The notes under the pieces were generated by a model. The model was not told where the DNA came from and made no database searches. It saw only the letters and a program-made list of their open reading frames with translations. Below, piece by piece: positions 1 to 8,551 of a DNA stretch of 43,554 nucleotides; position 1 is the first letter of the stretch; the number at the start of each line of letters is the position of its first letter. The DNA is from Daejeonella rubra (GTDB lineage Bacteria; Bacteroidota; Bacteroidia; Sphingobacteriales; Sphingobacteriaceae). The DNA lies in NCBI RefSeq assembly GCF_900103545.1, contig NZ_FNHH01000034.1:1-43554 (forward strand), written 5' to 3'. Both the position numbers and the translations under genes were made by a program.

Positions 1-89
1 TACATCAATATACTGATTATCAATATATTATGCAAATTAACTTGTATATTTATTCCATAAAAAAGAGGCTGTCCTTTTGAGACAGCCTC
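1..89 (+). repeat. Left copy of terminal inverted repeat (at least 89 bp)
   Basis: Bases 1-89 are the exact reverse complement of bases 43460-43548, with position x pairing with 43549 minus x. Identity stops abruptly at base 90, exactly at the outer edge of a hairpin that starts GAGGCTGTC. The repeat may continue beyond the window because base 1 is still inside it. A sharp boundary and perfect identity over 43 kb suggest the ends of two inverted copies of a dispersed element such as an insertion sequence or MITE. No transposase is in view, so the element type is inference. Confidence 0.9.
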
Positions 90-96
90 TTTTTTT
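65..96. terminator. Bidirectional intrinsic terminator hairpin in left repeat
   Basis: A 9-bp perfect stem (GAGGCTGTC at 65-73 with GACAGCCTC at 81-89) encloses a 7-nt loop. It is followed by seven T residues on the plus strand and preceded by an A tract (59-64) that gives a T tract on the minus strand. It could stop transcription from either side. The same hairpin is the inner end of the terminal inverted repeat, so it may belong to the mobile element rather than to a host gene. Confidence 0.7.
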
Positions 97-226
97 GTTT
101 TGTATTTTTTTGCTGGATATTTTATTGGTATTGCAAATTCGTAAAGGGTATAGATCCAGCATTTGCATTCTGGTTTATCGTTCTTTCTGCTGTAAACTTC
201 AACCTCAAGTCAATCACTAAAAATAA

Positions 227-275
227 TTTGTTTTACTAATTAAAATGTCTTTATATTTGTAAGTGAATATTCACT
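227..275 (+). promoter_or_regulatory. Bacteroidota promoter with TetR-type operator
   Basis: TTTG at 227-230 and TATATTTG at 252-259 are 21 nt apart, which matches the Bacteroidota -33 (TTTG) and -7 (TAnnTTTG) elements exactly. Immediately downstream, AGTGAATATTCACT at 262-275 is a perfect 14-bp palindrome lying where transcription should start. This is the expected arrangement for an autorepressing TetR regulator encoded 85 bp further on. The rest of 90-360 is AT-rich with no gene that I can support. Confidence 0.75.
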
Positions 276-360
276 AACATATTAAATTGATAATAAAAAT
301 TCAATTTTTTCGATTGAACGTGATTTTGATAATGGATTTTAGTCTCAAATTTAAATAACC

Positions 361-957
361 ATGATAAGATCGATATCAGACAGGCAGCTTGAAATAATTG
401 AAGCTGCTGGTAAAATCTTAACTGCTTCAGGGCTAAGCGGTCTAACAATAAAGAATTTAGCTAAGGAAATGAAGTTCTCAGAGAGTGCCATTTACAGGCA
501 TTTTGAAAGCAAGGAGCATATTATTCTTACGCTGCTTGAATACCTTGCAAAAGATATGGAGGACCGATTTTCAAGTGTCATTTCTGAAGAACAGTCTCCT
601 GAGGAAAAATTCAAAACTATTTTTAAAGGTCAGTTTTCCTTTTTTAAGAAGAACCCACATTTTGTAGTGGCTGTGTTTTCTGACGGACTGATTGAAGAAA
701 GTCAGAAGATCAATGAAAAGATATTACGAATAATGAGTGTAAAAATGAAGCATCTCATGCCCATTATTAAAGAGGGGCAGACCTTGCATGTATTTACCGA
801 CTCGGTTAGCGCAGAGGATCTGCTTAATGTTGTCATGGGTACTTTCAGGCTTCAGATGTTTAAATGGCGGGTAGCAAATTTTGATTTTGACATCAGGGTT
901 AAAGGGGATCATATGATTGAAAGCCTGCTTACTCTGATCCGATCCAAATCAAACTAA
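361..957 (+). CDS. TetR/AcrR family transcriptional regulator
   Basis: The 198-residue protein has the N-terminal TetR helix-turn-helix (residues about 10-55, with LAKEMKFSESAIYRHF) and a helical C-terminal ligand or dimer domain without recognisable subfamily features. Family members usually repress nearby genes until a small ligand binds. It is first in a co-directional set running to the RND pump, and a palindrome at 262-275 sits on its promoter, so autorepression and control of the whole set are likely. It has no cysteine at all, so direct thiol-based sensing of sulfide or oxidants is ruled out. The ligand cannot be told from sequence. The ATG start fits the promoter position. Confidence 0.9.
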   Translation: MIRSISDRQLEIIEAAGKILTASGLSGLTIKNLAKEMKFSESAIYRHFESKEHIILTLLEYLAKDMEDRFSSVISEEQSPEEKFKTIFKGQFSFFKKNPHFVVAVFSDGLIEESQKINEKILRIMSVKMKHLMPIIKEGQTLHVFTDSVSAEDLLNVVMGTFRLQMFKWRVANFDFDIRVKGDHMIESLLTLIRSKSN

Positions 958-988
958 ATGCTTGTTATAATTGTTTAATACTATTGAG

Positions 989-1276
989 ATGAATATTAAA
1001 GAACTACACCCGGCGAATAAGGAAGTATCTGCAGTATCAATTTTTAAGGGTACAGGAGAAGGTACAATTGCTTTACAAATCAAGGCTAATCAGGAGCTGA
1101 AAGAACATGTATCAAAAGTTCCCGCACTATTATTATGTATTGATGGTGAGGTTGTCTTTGAAAATGAAAAGGGGTTAAAGGAAACTCTTTTTCCCGGTGA
1201 TTATATAAATATTGAGTCGATGGTTAAACATTGGGTGAAGGGGATTGATGACAGTCAGCTAATTCTTATAAAGTAG
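989..1276 (+). CDS. Small cupin-domain protein
   Basis: A 95-residue single-domain protein that reads as a cupin beta-barrel, with an LFPGDYINI segment and a following MVKHWVKG like the second cupin motif. I chose the ATG at 989. An in-frame TTG at 971 would add six residues but is a less likely start. The usual cupin metal ligands are sparse (H near the VKHW segment and few other histidines), so metal-dependent catalysis is uncertain and a binding or sensing role is possible. It lies 31 bp after the TetR gene and 26 bp before the flavoprotein gene, so it is probably co-transcribed with both. No substrate can be assigned. Confidence 0.75.
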   Translation: MNIKELHPANKEVSAVSIFKGTGEGTIALQIKANQELKEHVSKVPALLLCIDGEVVFENEKGLKETLFPGDYINIESMVKHWVKGIDDSQLILIK

Positions 1277-1302
1277 TATTTATAGTATTAAATAGTAACA
1301 CC

Positions 1303-2775
1303 ATGTCAAAAGTAGTAATTCTGGGAGCAGGCATTGCTGGTCATACAGCAGCCAGCCATTTGAGAAGAAAATTATCCGGCGAACATGAAATTCTGGTTGT
1401 TTCGCCGAACAGGAATTATCAATGGGTACCTTCCAATATTTGGGTTGGAATTGGCAGGATGAATGTGAGTGATGTTTCTTTTCCTCTGGAACCGGTTTAT
1501 AAAAAGCATGGAATTGGATATAAACAAGCCAGGGTAGTTTCTTTTCATCCGGAGGGCAGCAGTACAGAAAATAAGCCATTTGTGAGGGTTGAATATATTT
1601 ATGGTGAAAGTGCTGGTATTCAGGAGGATATAAGTTATGACTATCTGATCAATGCCACCGGACCCAAGCTTGCATTTGATCTCACAGAGGGTTTGAATCC
1701 TGGTACCAATAAAGCTTTTTCTGTTTGTACATACGACCATGCTATTCATGCGTCCGCAGCATTACATCAACTGATTAGCTCGGTAAGATCATCTGGTAAA
1801 AGGGCTAAAATACTTATCGGAACAGGGCATGCACGGGCTACATGCCAGGGTGCCGCATTTGAGTATATATTGAATGTAGAAAAGGAACTGGTCAAATTCA
1901 ATGTCAGGGATAAAGTAGATGTTACCTGGATATCAAATGAATTTCAGTTAGGCGACTTTGGTATGGATGGTATGCTCCTTACTTATGGAAATACTACCCT
2001 TGAGTCAAGCGATATGGTTGAAATGGTGTTCGCCGATCGTGGTATTAAATGGATCTTAGGTGCAGGAGTTTATAAGGTAGAAGATGGAAAGGTTTTATAC
2101 GAAAATCTTGATGGCGATTATAAAACGGAGGAGTTCGATTTTGCCATGCTGATTCCTTCTTTTTCGGGACATGGATTTAAAGCATACGACAAAGTCAATA
2201 ATGATATAACCGATAAGTTATTTAAGGGCTTTATGATTGTGGATGCAGATTATTCTGCAAAACCTTATGAAGAATGGTCTGTTCAGGACTGGCCGGAGAC
2301 TTATCAGAATCCTTCTTACAAAAATATTTTTGCTCCCGGAATTGCGTTTGCACCGCCTCATGCTATTTCCAGGCCTCGTAAAAGTAAAAATGGTACAGAT
2401 ATTTTCCCATCCCCTCCAAGGACAGGAATGCCTTCAGGAATAACCGCAAAAATTGTTTCTGATAATATCATTGACACTATCAAAAGTGGTTCCCCATCAC
2501 ATGCTGTTAGCTTAAATCATAAGGGTTCTATGGGAAATATGGGGGCCGCATGTATTGCATCTGCCGGCTATGGTTTGCTCGAGGGCAACGGAATCAGTAT
2601 GACTACTTTTCCGATAGTGCCCGACTATAATAAATATAAGCATACACATGGCAGGGATTTGAAGAAGACATTCGGTGACATGGGACTAGCCGGTCACTGG
2701 TTGAAATTGCTTTTACATTATGCATTCTTATATAAAGCTAAAATGAAACCTTTCTGGTGGTTAATTCCGGAATAA
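1303..2775 (+). CDS. SQR-like FAD-dependent pyridine nucleotide-disulfide oxidoreductase
   Basis: This 490-residue flavoprotein starts with a dinucleotide-binding motif (GAGIAG at residues 8-13) and has an ATG motif near 118-120. Its overall layout resembles sulfide:quinone oxidoreductases and flavocytochrome c flavin subunits. Three cysteines (142, 181 and 417) sit where SQR enzymes carry redox-active cysteines, the last in an AACIASAGYG segment. The C-terminal residues from about 464 are amphipathic and aromatic-rich (HWLKLLLHYAFLYK), consistent with monotopic membrane binding as in SQR. The family passes electrons from sulfide or a similar reductant to quinone. Sulfide as substrate here is inference. 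It sits in an operon with a TetR regulator and an RND pump. Confidence 0.8.
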   Translation: MSKVVILGAGIAGHTAASHLRRKLSGEHEILVVSPNRNYQWVPSNIWVGIGRMNVSDVSFPLEPVYKKHGIGYKQARVVSFHPEGSSTENKPFVRVEYIYGESAGIQEDISYDYLINATGPKLAFDLTEGLNPGTNKAFSVCTYDHAIHASAALHQLISSVRSSGKRAKILIGTGHARATCQGAAFEYILNVEKELVKFNVRDKVDVTWISNEFQLGDFGMDGMLLTYGNTTLESSDMVEMVFADRGIKWILGAGVYKVEDGKVLYENLDGDYKTEEFDFAMLIPSFSGHGFKAYDKVNNDITDKLFKGFMIVDADYSAKPYEEWSVQDWPETYQNPSYKNIFAPGIAFAPPHAISRPRKSKNGTDIFPSPPRTGMPSGITAKIVSDNIIDTIKSGSPSHAVSLNHKGSMGNMGAACIASAGYGLLEGNGISMTTFPIVPDYNKYKHTHGRDLKKTFGDMGLAGHWLKLLLHYAFLYKAKMKPFWWLIPE

Positions 2776-2786
2776 AAATTAAGATC

Positions 2787-2918
2787 ATGACACAAATAAT
2801 ATCAAATGCCGAGCATTCCCGAATGCGAAATCCTTTTATTCAGTTTTTCAGATTCATTTATCTGAGCTTAAAAATTTTGGGCATAGTTGCAGGTGGCCAT
2901 GGAGGTACAAGAAAATAA
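2787..2918 (+). CDS. 43-residue basic small protein downstream of SQR-like gene
   Basis: An ATG 11 bp after the flavoprotein stop opens a 43-residue frame that ends at 2918. It begins MTQIISNAEHSRMRNPF, has a short hydrophobic helix (FIQFFRFIYLSLKILGIVAG) and ends in a glycine/histidine-rich basic tail (GGHGGTRK). The position inside an otherwise tightly packed operon, the clean start and stop, and the amphipathic membrane-type helix argue that it is real. It could be a small membrane partner of the flavoprotein or of the pump. I do not recognise a named family, and this size is often missed by automatic annotation. Confidence 0.6.
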   Translation: MTQIISNAEHSRMRNPFIQFFRFIYLSLKILGIVAGGHGGTRK

Positions 2919-2952
2919 TCAGCGAATAGAATTATAAAAAAAACATCTCATT

Positions 2953-4278
2953 ATGTTAGTAAGCGTTCACAAACTATATTTTTTTCTCCTGTTCTGGATT
3001 TCCGGTATTACAGTCGCAAAGGCACAGGTATTAACATTACAGCAATGTATTGACACTGCACAGGTTAATAATAATAACCTTAAAATTGGAAGGAATTCAA
3101 TCGAAATTGGTGAGGAACGGTATAAAGAGGCCAAAGCTGGTTTGATCCCCAGAATATCAGCAAATGCAGATTATAAATATTTTGCTGATCTGCCATATCA
3201 GTTATTGCCAATGTCGGTATTTGGTGGTCAGGAAGGGCAGTTTAAGGAGGCCCGGTTCGGGGTCCCTCATAATATGAATGCCAATGTGCAATTAACAATG
3301 CCTTTGTATAATGCTCAGGTTTATGGAGCGATCAAAACAAGCAAAATAGCTTCAGAACTTAATCATCTTCAACTTCAAAAAACTGAGGAGCAGGTATTTT
3401 TTGAAATAGCCAATTTGTACTATAACGCTAGTATTCTGTATCATCAGGAAGCTTTTATTGATAGTAATCTCTTGAATGCAAAAAGGTTATTGAGCAATAT
3501 GAAACTTCTGCATGAGCAATTGCTTGCCAAAAGTACAGATCTGAATAAGACAGAGTTACAGGTAACACAATTGAACACCCAAAAGGAAGCGGTCAACAGC
3601 AAATATCAGCAGATCTTAAATGCCCTGAAATTTGCCATGGGTGTATCGATTGAAAGGGATATTCAAATAGATCCAACTATACAGTTTCAACTTCCTGAAG
3701 AGTTTCAGACATTTTCCAGCATAGATGTTCGGGTCTCTGAAATACAAAACCGCTTGCTGAAAGTTGAACTCAATACTTTGAAAAAGTCCAAATTGCCAAT
3801 GCTTTCTTTATTTGGAACCTATGGAACCACGGGTTTTGGATACGACAAACAGCCCAATTCATTTTTGAAATTTTATCCTGTCGGATTTGCTGGAGTACAG
3901 CTTTCTTTTCCATTGTTTAATGGAGCTGTATCACAGCAAAAAGTGAATCAGAAAAGATTTGAGCTAAATAATAATGAACTACAGAATAGTTTATTCACTG
4001 AGCAAAATGCCATGCAGGTGGAAAATGCAAAACTACAGCGTAATCTTGCTCAAAGGTCTATCAAAACAATATCAGATCAGTTAAATCTTGCCCAAACAAT
4101 ATATGAGCAAACCCTTCTTCAGCAAAAGTATCAGACAGCAAGTTTAAACGATGTACTTCTTAGTGATAATACTTTGCGTGAAGCACAGCAAACATATCTT
4201 TCGGCTGTTGTCGATTATCTGAAGGCGGACCTTGAACTGAAAAAATTAACCGGAAACATTTCAACATTCAAAAAATAA
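2953..4278 (+). CDS. TolC-family outer-membrane efflux protein
   Basis: A 441-residue protein with a signal peptide cleaved near AKAQ (residue 25), then two outer-membrane efflux protein repeats. The first opens with LTLQQCIDTAQVNNNNL and the second is rich in long coiled-coil helices (about 330-435). The length is typical of TolC/OprM relatives. It should form the trimeric outer-membrane duct of a tripartite pump. The fusion protein gene starts 5 bp after its stop, which shows it belongs to the same operon. The 34-bp gap before it holds no terminator. Confidence 0.92.
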   Translation: MLVSVHKLYFFLLFWISGITVAKAQVLTLQQCIDTAQVNNNNLKIGRNSIEIGEERYKEAKAGLIPRISANADYKYFADLPYQLLPMSVFGGQEGQFKEARFGVPHNMNANVQLTMPLYNAQVYGAIKTSKIASELNHLQLQKTEEQVFFEIANLYYNASILYHQEAFIDSNLLNAKRLLSNMKLLHEQLLAKSTDLNKTELQVTQLNTQKEAVNSKYQQILNALKFAMGVSIERDIQIDPTIQFQLPEEFQTFSSIDVRVSEIQNRLLKVELNTLKKSKLPMLSLFGTYGTTGFGYDKQPNSFLKFYPVGFAGVQLSFPLFNGAVSQQKVNQKRFELNNNELQNSLFTEQNAMQVENAKLQRNLAQRSIKTISDQLNLAQTIYEQTLLQQKYQTASLNDVLLSDNTLREAQQTYLSAVVDYLKADLELKKLTGNISTFKK

Positions 4279-4283
4279 CAGCT

Positions 4284-5381
4284 ATGAACAGCAAATCGGC
4301 AGTAATTAAAAAAGTTTTAATCATCGTTATTCCAATAGCCCTGATCGCGGTTGCAGTGATAAGGCTTAAGAGTAATAAGGAGGTCACTCAAAAAAGTGTT
4401 TATCAATATGATAAGACGCAGGCAATTAACGTTCAAACAGACACGATTAAACTGGAAGACTTAAATACTGAATTCGCATTTACAGGAACATTTGAGCCAT
4501 ATAGGGAATCGAAGATCAGTTCTGAAGTTCAGGGTAAGATCAATTCTGTATTGGTAGATGCTGGCAGTTCAGTAAAAAAGGGGCAGGCGCTAATAATTCT
4601 GGATAATTCATTATTGAAATTGCAGCTAAAGAATATTGAAGTCCAGATGGAAGGCCTTCAGGCAGATGTGGCTAGATACTCAATATTAGCAAAGGCCGGT
4701 GCAATTCAGGGCATTCAATTAGAAAAGGCCGAGCTTGGTTTAAAGTCATCTCAGGTGCAAAGGGCATCATTGATCGAGCAGATCAATAAAACAACGATCA
4801 GAGCTCCTTTTGATGGCTTTGTCACCGCTAAGATCAGTGAGGAGGGTGCATTTGCTTCCCCCGGAATTCCTTTACTTCAGATCACTGATATTCATAGGTT
4901 AAAATTTACGGTAAATGTTGCTGAGAATGACTTGGATATGTTTGTTCAGAATCATTCGTATAGTATTACTTCTGATGCCTATCCTGAAATTAACATGTCA
5001 GGAAAAACAAGCATGATAGGCAATAAAGCTAATTCCGGCAGTAGTTATCCTGTGCAATTTACCCTGAACAATACATCAGACCAGAAGATCAAATCAGGGA
5101 TGTTTGGAAAAGTGAATCTGGCTTCTGTCATTCAGGAGAAAGGAATTATGATCCCTTCTTCAGCGATAATCAAAACAAATGATCAGACTCAGGTTTACTT
5201 GGTCAGAAATACTGAAAATTCCGGTTCTATATCAAAAGGTAAGGCTTTTCTGAAAAACATAACCATCTCTGATCGGGTAAAGAATAACAGTGTAATTAAT
5301 AGTGGACTGAATGAAGGAGATATGATTATACTGTCTGGTTTTATCAATCTTTTTGACGGTGCTAATGTGATCATTAAATAA
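4284..5381 (+). CDS. RND efflux periplasmic adaptor (membrane fusion protein)
   Basis: A 365-residue adaptor with a single N-terminal membrane anchor (residues about 8-27) and no lipobox. A lipoyl/barrel-sandwich half-motif (EVQGKINSVLVDAGSSVKKG) is followed by a shortened helical hairpin, then the second half-motif (TTIRAPFDGFVT), a beta-barrel domain and a membrane-proximal domain. The order and length are standard for HlyD_D23/AcrA-type adaptors. It links the TolC-like duct to the permease encoded 11 bp downstream. Confidence 0.93.
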   Translation: MNSKSAVIKKVLIIVIPIALIAVAVIRLKSNKEVTQKSVYQYDKTQAINVQTDTIKLEDLNTEFAFTGTFEPYRESKISSEVQGKINSVLVDAGSSVKKGQALIILDNSLLKLQLKNIEVQMEGLQADVARYSILAKAGAIQGIQLEKAELGLKSSQVQRASLIEQINKTTIRAPFDGFVTAKISEEGAFASPGIPLLQITDIHRLKFTVNVAENDLDMFVQNHSYSITSDAYPEINMSGKTSMIGNKANSGSSYPVQFTLNNTSDQKIKSGMFGKVNLASVIQEKGIMIPSSAIIKTNDQTQVYLVRNTENSGSISKGKAFLKNITISDRVKNNSVINSGLNEGDMIILSGFINLFDGANVIIK

Positions 5382-5392
5382 ATCAGCGAGAA

Positions 5393-8300
5393 ATGAATCT
5401 TACAGAAATATCAATCAAACGCCCTTCACTGATCATCGTGCTTTTTAGTGTACTCACACTTTTAGGTATCATAGGATATAAAAATCTCAGTTACGAGCTA
5501 ATGCCAGATTTTAATCAGCCGGTAGTTGTGATCAGGACGGTTTATCCCGGAGCTGAACCTTCTGAAGTAGAAACTTCTGTTTCCCGAAAAATAGAAGATG
5601 CTTTAGCTAATCTGGAAGGTGTAGATTATCTGGTAACCAAGTCCCTGCCAAATGCTTCGGTTATCATTGCCAATCTTAAATACGGGACAGATCTGGATAA
5701 AACTATGCAGGATGCTCAGCGCTATATTGATAATATCCGGAAGGATCTTCCGGAAGATGTTATGAGTCCGGTGATGACTAAAGTTTCTCCAAATGATCTT
5801 CCGATCATGTCAATCATTGCTACCAGTAATTTACCGGCAACAGAATTCTATCAGAAGATGAAGGATGAGTACCTGCCTCAGATACAACAGATTAAGGGTG
5901 TTGCAGAAATTAGCATACTGGGCGGACAGGAAAGAGAGATACAGATCAAGGTAGATCAGGATAAATTAAGACTGTATGGGCTTTCATTGACTCAGGTTGT
6001 TGAAGCAATCAATCGCTCCGGACTTGACCTTCCGACAGGGCAGGTACAAACTGAAAAGGAAAAGAGCTCGGTTCGTTTATCAGGAAAATTTACTCAAATA
6101 GAGGATATTAAAAACGTTCAGATAGCCATGCCTGTTCAGGGAAGCCCGGTTTACATCAAGGATATTGCAAATGTGACCGATGGTGTTAAAGAAATAACAT
6201 CGATCAGCCGTTTTAATGGGGAAAATGGTATCGGACTATTATTGAAAAAGCAGGGTGATGCGAATGCGGTAGAAGTCTCCGGATCGGTACGTGAAAAAAT
6301 CAAAACTATTGAAGCCCTGAATGCAGGCTCAGCTACAAAATTTGTAATTGCAGATGACAGTACTGATAATACCATTGCCGCAGTTGATTCAGTGGTTTTT
6401 GATTTGATTCTTGCTGTAATTCTGGTTTCAATCGTTATGCTGCTCTTTCTTAGGAGTTTCAGAAATTCATTGATCGTTATAATTGCCATTCCTACTTCCC
6501 TTGTCACTGCCTTTGCGGTTATGTGGATACTGGGATACACCCTTAATTTAATGACCTTGCTTGCTATGTCATTGATCATTGGCATACTGGTAGATGACGC
6601 TGTTGTCGTTTTAGAGAATATACAAAAGCATCTGGACAGGGGTAAAGAAAAAAGAATTGCTTCAATGGATGGACGTTTGGAGATCGGATTTTCGGCCTTG
6701 TCAATAACATTGGTCGACGTGGTTGTTTTCCTTCCGATACTTTTTTTACAGGTTTTTGTTGCTGACATGCTTAAACAATTCTCAATTGTTGTGATTACAT
6801 CAACCCTTACCAGTTTACTGGTTGGATTCACGCTTACCCCATGGCTGGCATCAAGAATCGGAAAGAAAGATGATTTGAAACCAAGCAATTTTTTTAATCG
6901 TTTTTTGCTTTGGTTCGAGCGTCAGCTCGAAGGGTTTACGGAGTGGTACGGTATAAAGCTGGAGTGGGTATTGAATCATAAATTGATCTTCACTGGTATT
7001 GTGATCCTGCTTTCGGCCATGACCCTGGGGATCATGAAGCAGGGAATTATTGGAAAGGAGTTGATTTCAACGGGGGATCAGGGGAAATTCAGAATGAATC
7101 TTGAGTTTGACAAATCAATGTCTATCCAACAGAACAATTTGATCTCCCTGAAAATTGCGGATGTGATATCTAAAAAGCCTGAAGTCCTAAGCGTATTCAG
7201 TAATGTGGGCGGCCCCAGTACAGGTATTGGAAGTCTTGGACTTGGTTCTGCTAATAAAACAGAGTTTACCATACAGTTGAAATCAAAGAAAGAACTGAAT
7301 GATGTCCCGACAGAAGAATTCATGAAAAAGCTTCGTGAAGAACTGAAAATGAAGTATCCGGGGATCAATTATTCCATGGCTGCACTGGGTTTAATTCCAC
7401 GTTCAGCGCCCATTGAAATTACCTTAAGCGGAAGTAATTCTGATCTGGTGATGAAAACAGGCAGCGAATTGAGGTCTATCATAGAAAAAATTCCGGGAGC
7501 TGATAATGTTCGTTTATCAGTTGAACAAGGAAATCCTGAATATAAAATCATACCGGATAAAGATAAAATGCAGCGTTTAGGTTTAAGTACCGCCTACGTA
7601 GGAATAAATCTCAGGACAGCATTTACAGGAAATGATGATGCAACACTAACCGAGAATGGTACGGAGTATCCTGTAAGGATCTGGCTGGATGAATTTAGCC
7701 GCCAAAACTATGACGATGTTCAAAACCTGTCAATTGTAAACCCAAATGGTATGACTCTGAAGGTGTCACAATTTGCCACGGTTGAACAGGATAATTCGCC
7801 ATCTCTTCTGGAACGTCTGGATCGCCAGCCTGCAGTTACACTCACTTCAGATGCCCTGGGCAGGCCATCGGGAACAGTGGCAGATGATGTTGTTGCCTAT
7901 TTAAAACAGAATCCGCTACCAGATGGAATACTAATGACCTGGGGGAGTGATATTAAAAGGCAGAATGATAGTTTTGGGGCACTGGGTTCAGTTTTGCTAA
8001 TGTCATTTCTTCTGATATACCTTATAATGGTAGCGCTCTACGATAGTTTTGTCTATCCCTTTGTAGTATTATTTTCAATTCCGCTGGCTGCTATCGGTGC
8101 ATTTCTGGCTTTAAACTTATCACTGAATAATTTGAGTTTATTTTCTTTGCTAGGATTGATAATGCTGATGGGTTTGGTTGTGAAAAATGCTATTCTGATC
8201 GTGGATTTTACCAATCAGCTAAAGGCTGAGGGTAAACATTTCAAGGAGGCACTGATTCTCGCAGGAAAAGGAAGGATGCGACCTATTTTGATGACTACCC

Positions 8301-8479
8301 TTTCTATGGTTATTGGTATGCTTCCTATTGCAATGGCATCAGGAACAGCTTCAGAATGGAAGAATGGATTAGCATGGGTAATTATTGGCGGACTGCTTTC
8401 ATCATTGGTTCTGACAGTCTTTTTAGTCCCGATGATCTATTACCTTGTCGATACAGCCAAAGAGAAATTTAGTCGCTAG
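5393..8479 (+). CDS. RND-family inner-membrane efflux permease (HAE1 type)
   Basis: A 1028-residue permease with the usual twelve-helix RND plan: one N-terminal helix, a large periplasmic loop, six helices, a second loop and the last helices. The proton-relay residues are intact: a DD pair in LVDDAVVVLEN near residues 400-402 and a lysine in VVKNAILIVDF near 930. It begins MNLTEISIKRPSLIIVLFSV, as expected for the family. It is the engine of the pump built with the two preceding gene products. Substrates cannot be predicted. The operon probably ends here, facing the convergent moaCB gene. Confidence 0.95.
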   Translation: MNLTEISIKRPSLIIVLFSVLTLLGIIGYKNLSYELMPDFNQPVVVIRTVYPGAEPSEVETSVSRKIEDALANLEGVDYLVTKSLPNASVIIANLKYGTDLDKTMQDAQRYIDNIRKDLPEDVMSPVMTKVSPNDLPIMSIIATSNLPATEFYQKMKDEYLPQIQQIKGVAEISILGGQEREIQIKVDQDKLRLYGLSLTQVVEAINRSGLDLPTGQVQTEKEKSSVRLSGKFTQIEDIKNVQIAMPVQGSPVYIKDIANVTDGVKEITSISRFNGENGIGLLLKKQGDANAVEVSGSVREKIKTIEALNAGSATKFVIADDSTDNTIAAVDSVVFDLILAVILVSIVMLLFLRSFRNSLIVIIAIPTSLVTAFAVMWILGYTLNLMTLLAMSLIIGILVDDAVVVLENIQKHLDRGKEKRIASMDGRLEIGFSALSITLVDVVVFLPILFLQVFVADMLKQFSIVVITSTLTSLLVGFTLTPWLASRIGKKDDLKPSNFFNRFLLWFERQLEGFTEWYGIKLEWVLNHKLIFTGIVILLSAMTLGIMKQGIIGKELISTGDQGKFRMNLEFDKSMSIQQNNLISLKIADVISKKPEVLSVFSNVGGPSTGIGSLGLGSANKTEFTIQLKSKKELNDVPTEEFMKKLREELKMKYPGINYSMAALGLIPRSAPIEITLSGSNSDLVMKTGSELRSIIEKIPGADNVRLSVEQGNPEYKIIPDKDKMQRLGLSTAYVGINLRTAFTGNDDATLTENGTEYPVRIWLDEFSRQNYDDVQNLSIVNPNGMTLKVSQFATVEQDNSPSLLERLDRQPAVTLTSDALGRPSGTVADDVVAYLKQNPLPDGILMTWGSDIKRQNDSFGALGSVLLMSFLLIYLIMVALYDSFVYPFVVLFSIPLAAIGAFLALNLSLNNLSLFSLLGLIMLMGLVVKNAILIVDFTNQLKAEGKHFKEALILAGKGRMRPILMTTLSMVIGMLPIAMASGTASEWKNGLAWVIIGGLLSSLVLTVFLVPMIYYLVDTAKEKFSR

Positions 8480-8551
8480 CAGGGGATTTTGCCGGAGGTC
8501 AGAACCCATTACCGTTTTTTGTCTTCTTATGAAAAACAAAGCAAAAACCGA

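Noticed and set aside
112..160. GCTGGAT and ATCCAGC inverted repeat near the left end
   Set aside because: The arms are only 7 bp with a 35-nt loop and no T tract, so chance pairing is likely.
6151..6888. Leftward 245-residue open frame opposite the RND permease gene
   Set aside because: It lies wholly inside a clearly real permease gene on the other strand, is serine/threonine- and isoleucine-rich in the manner of an antisense shadow, and shows no domain or signal.
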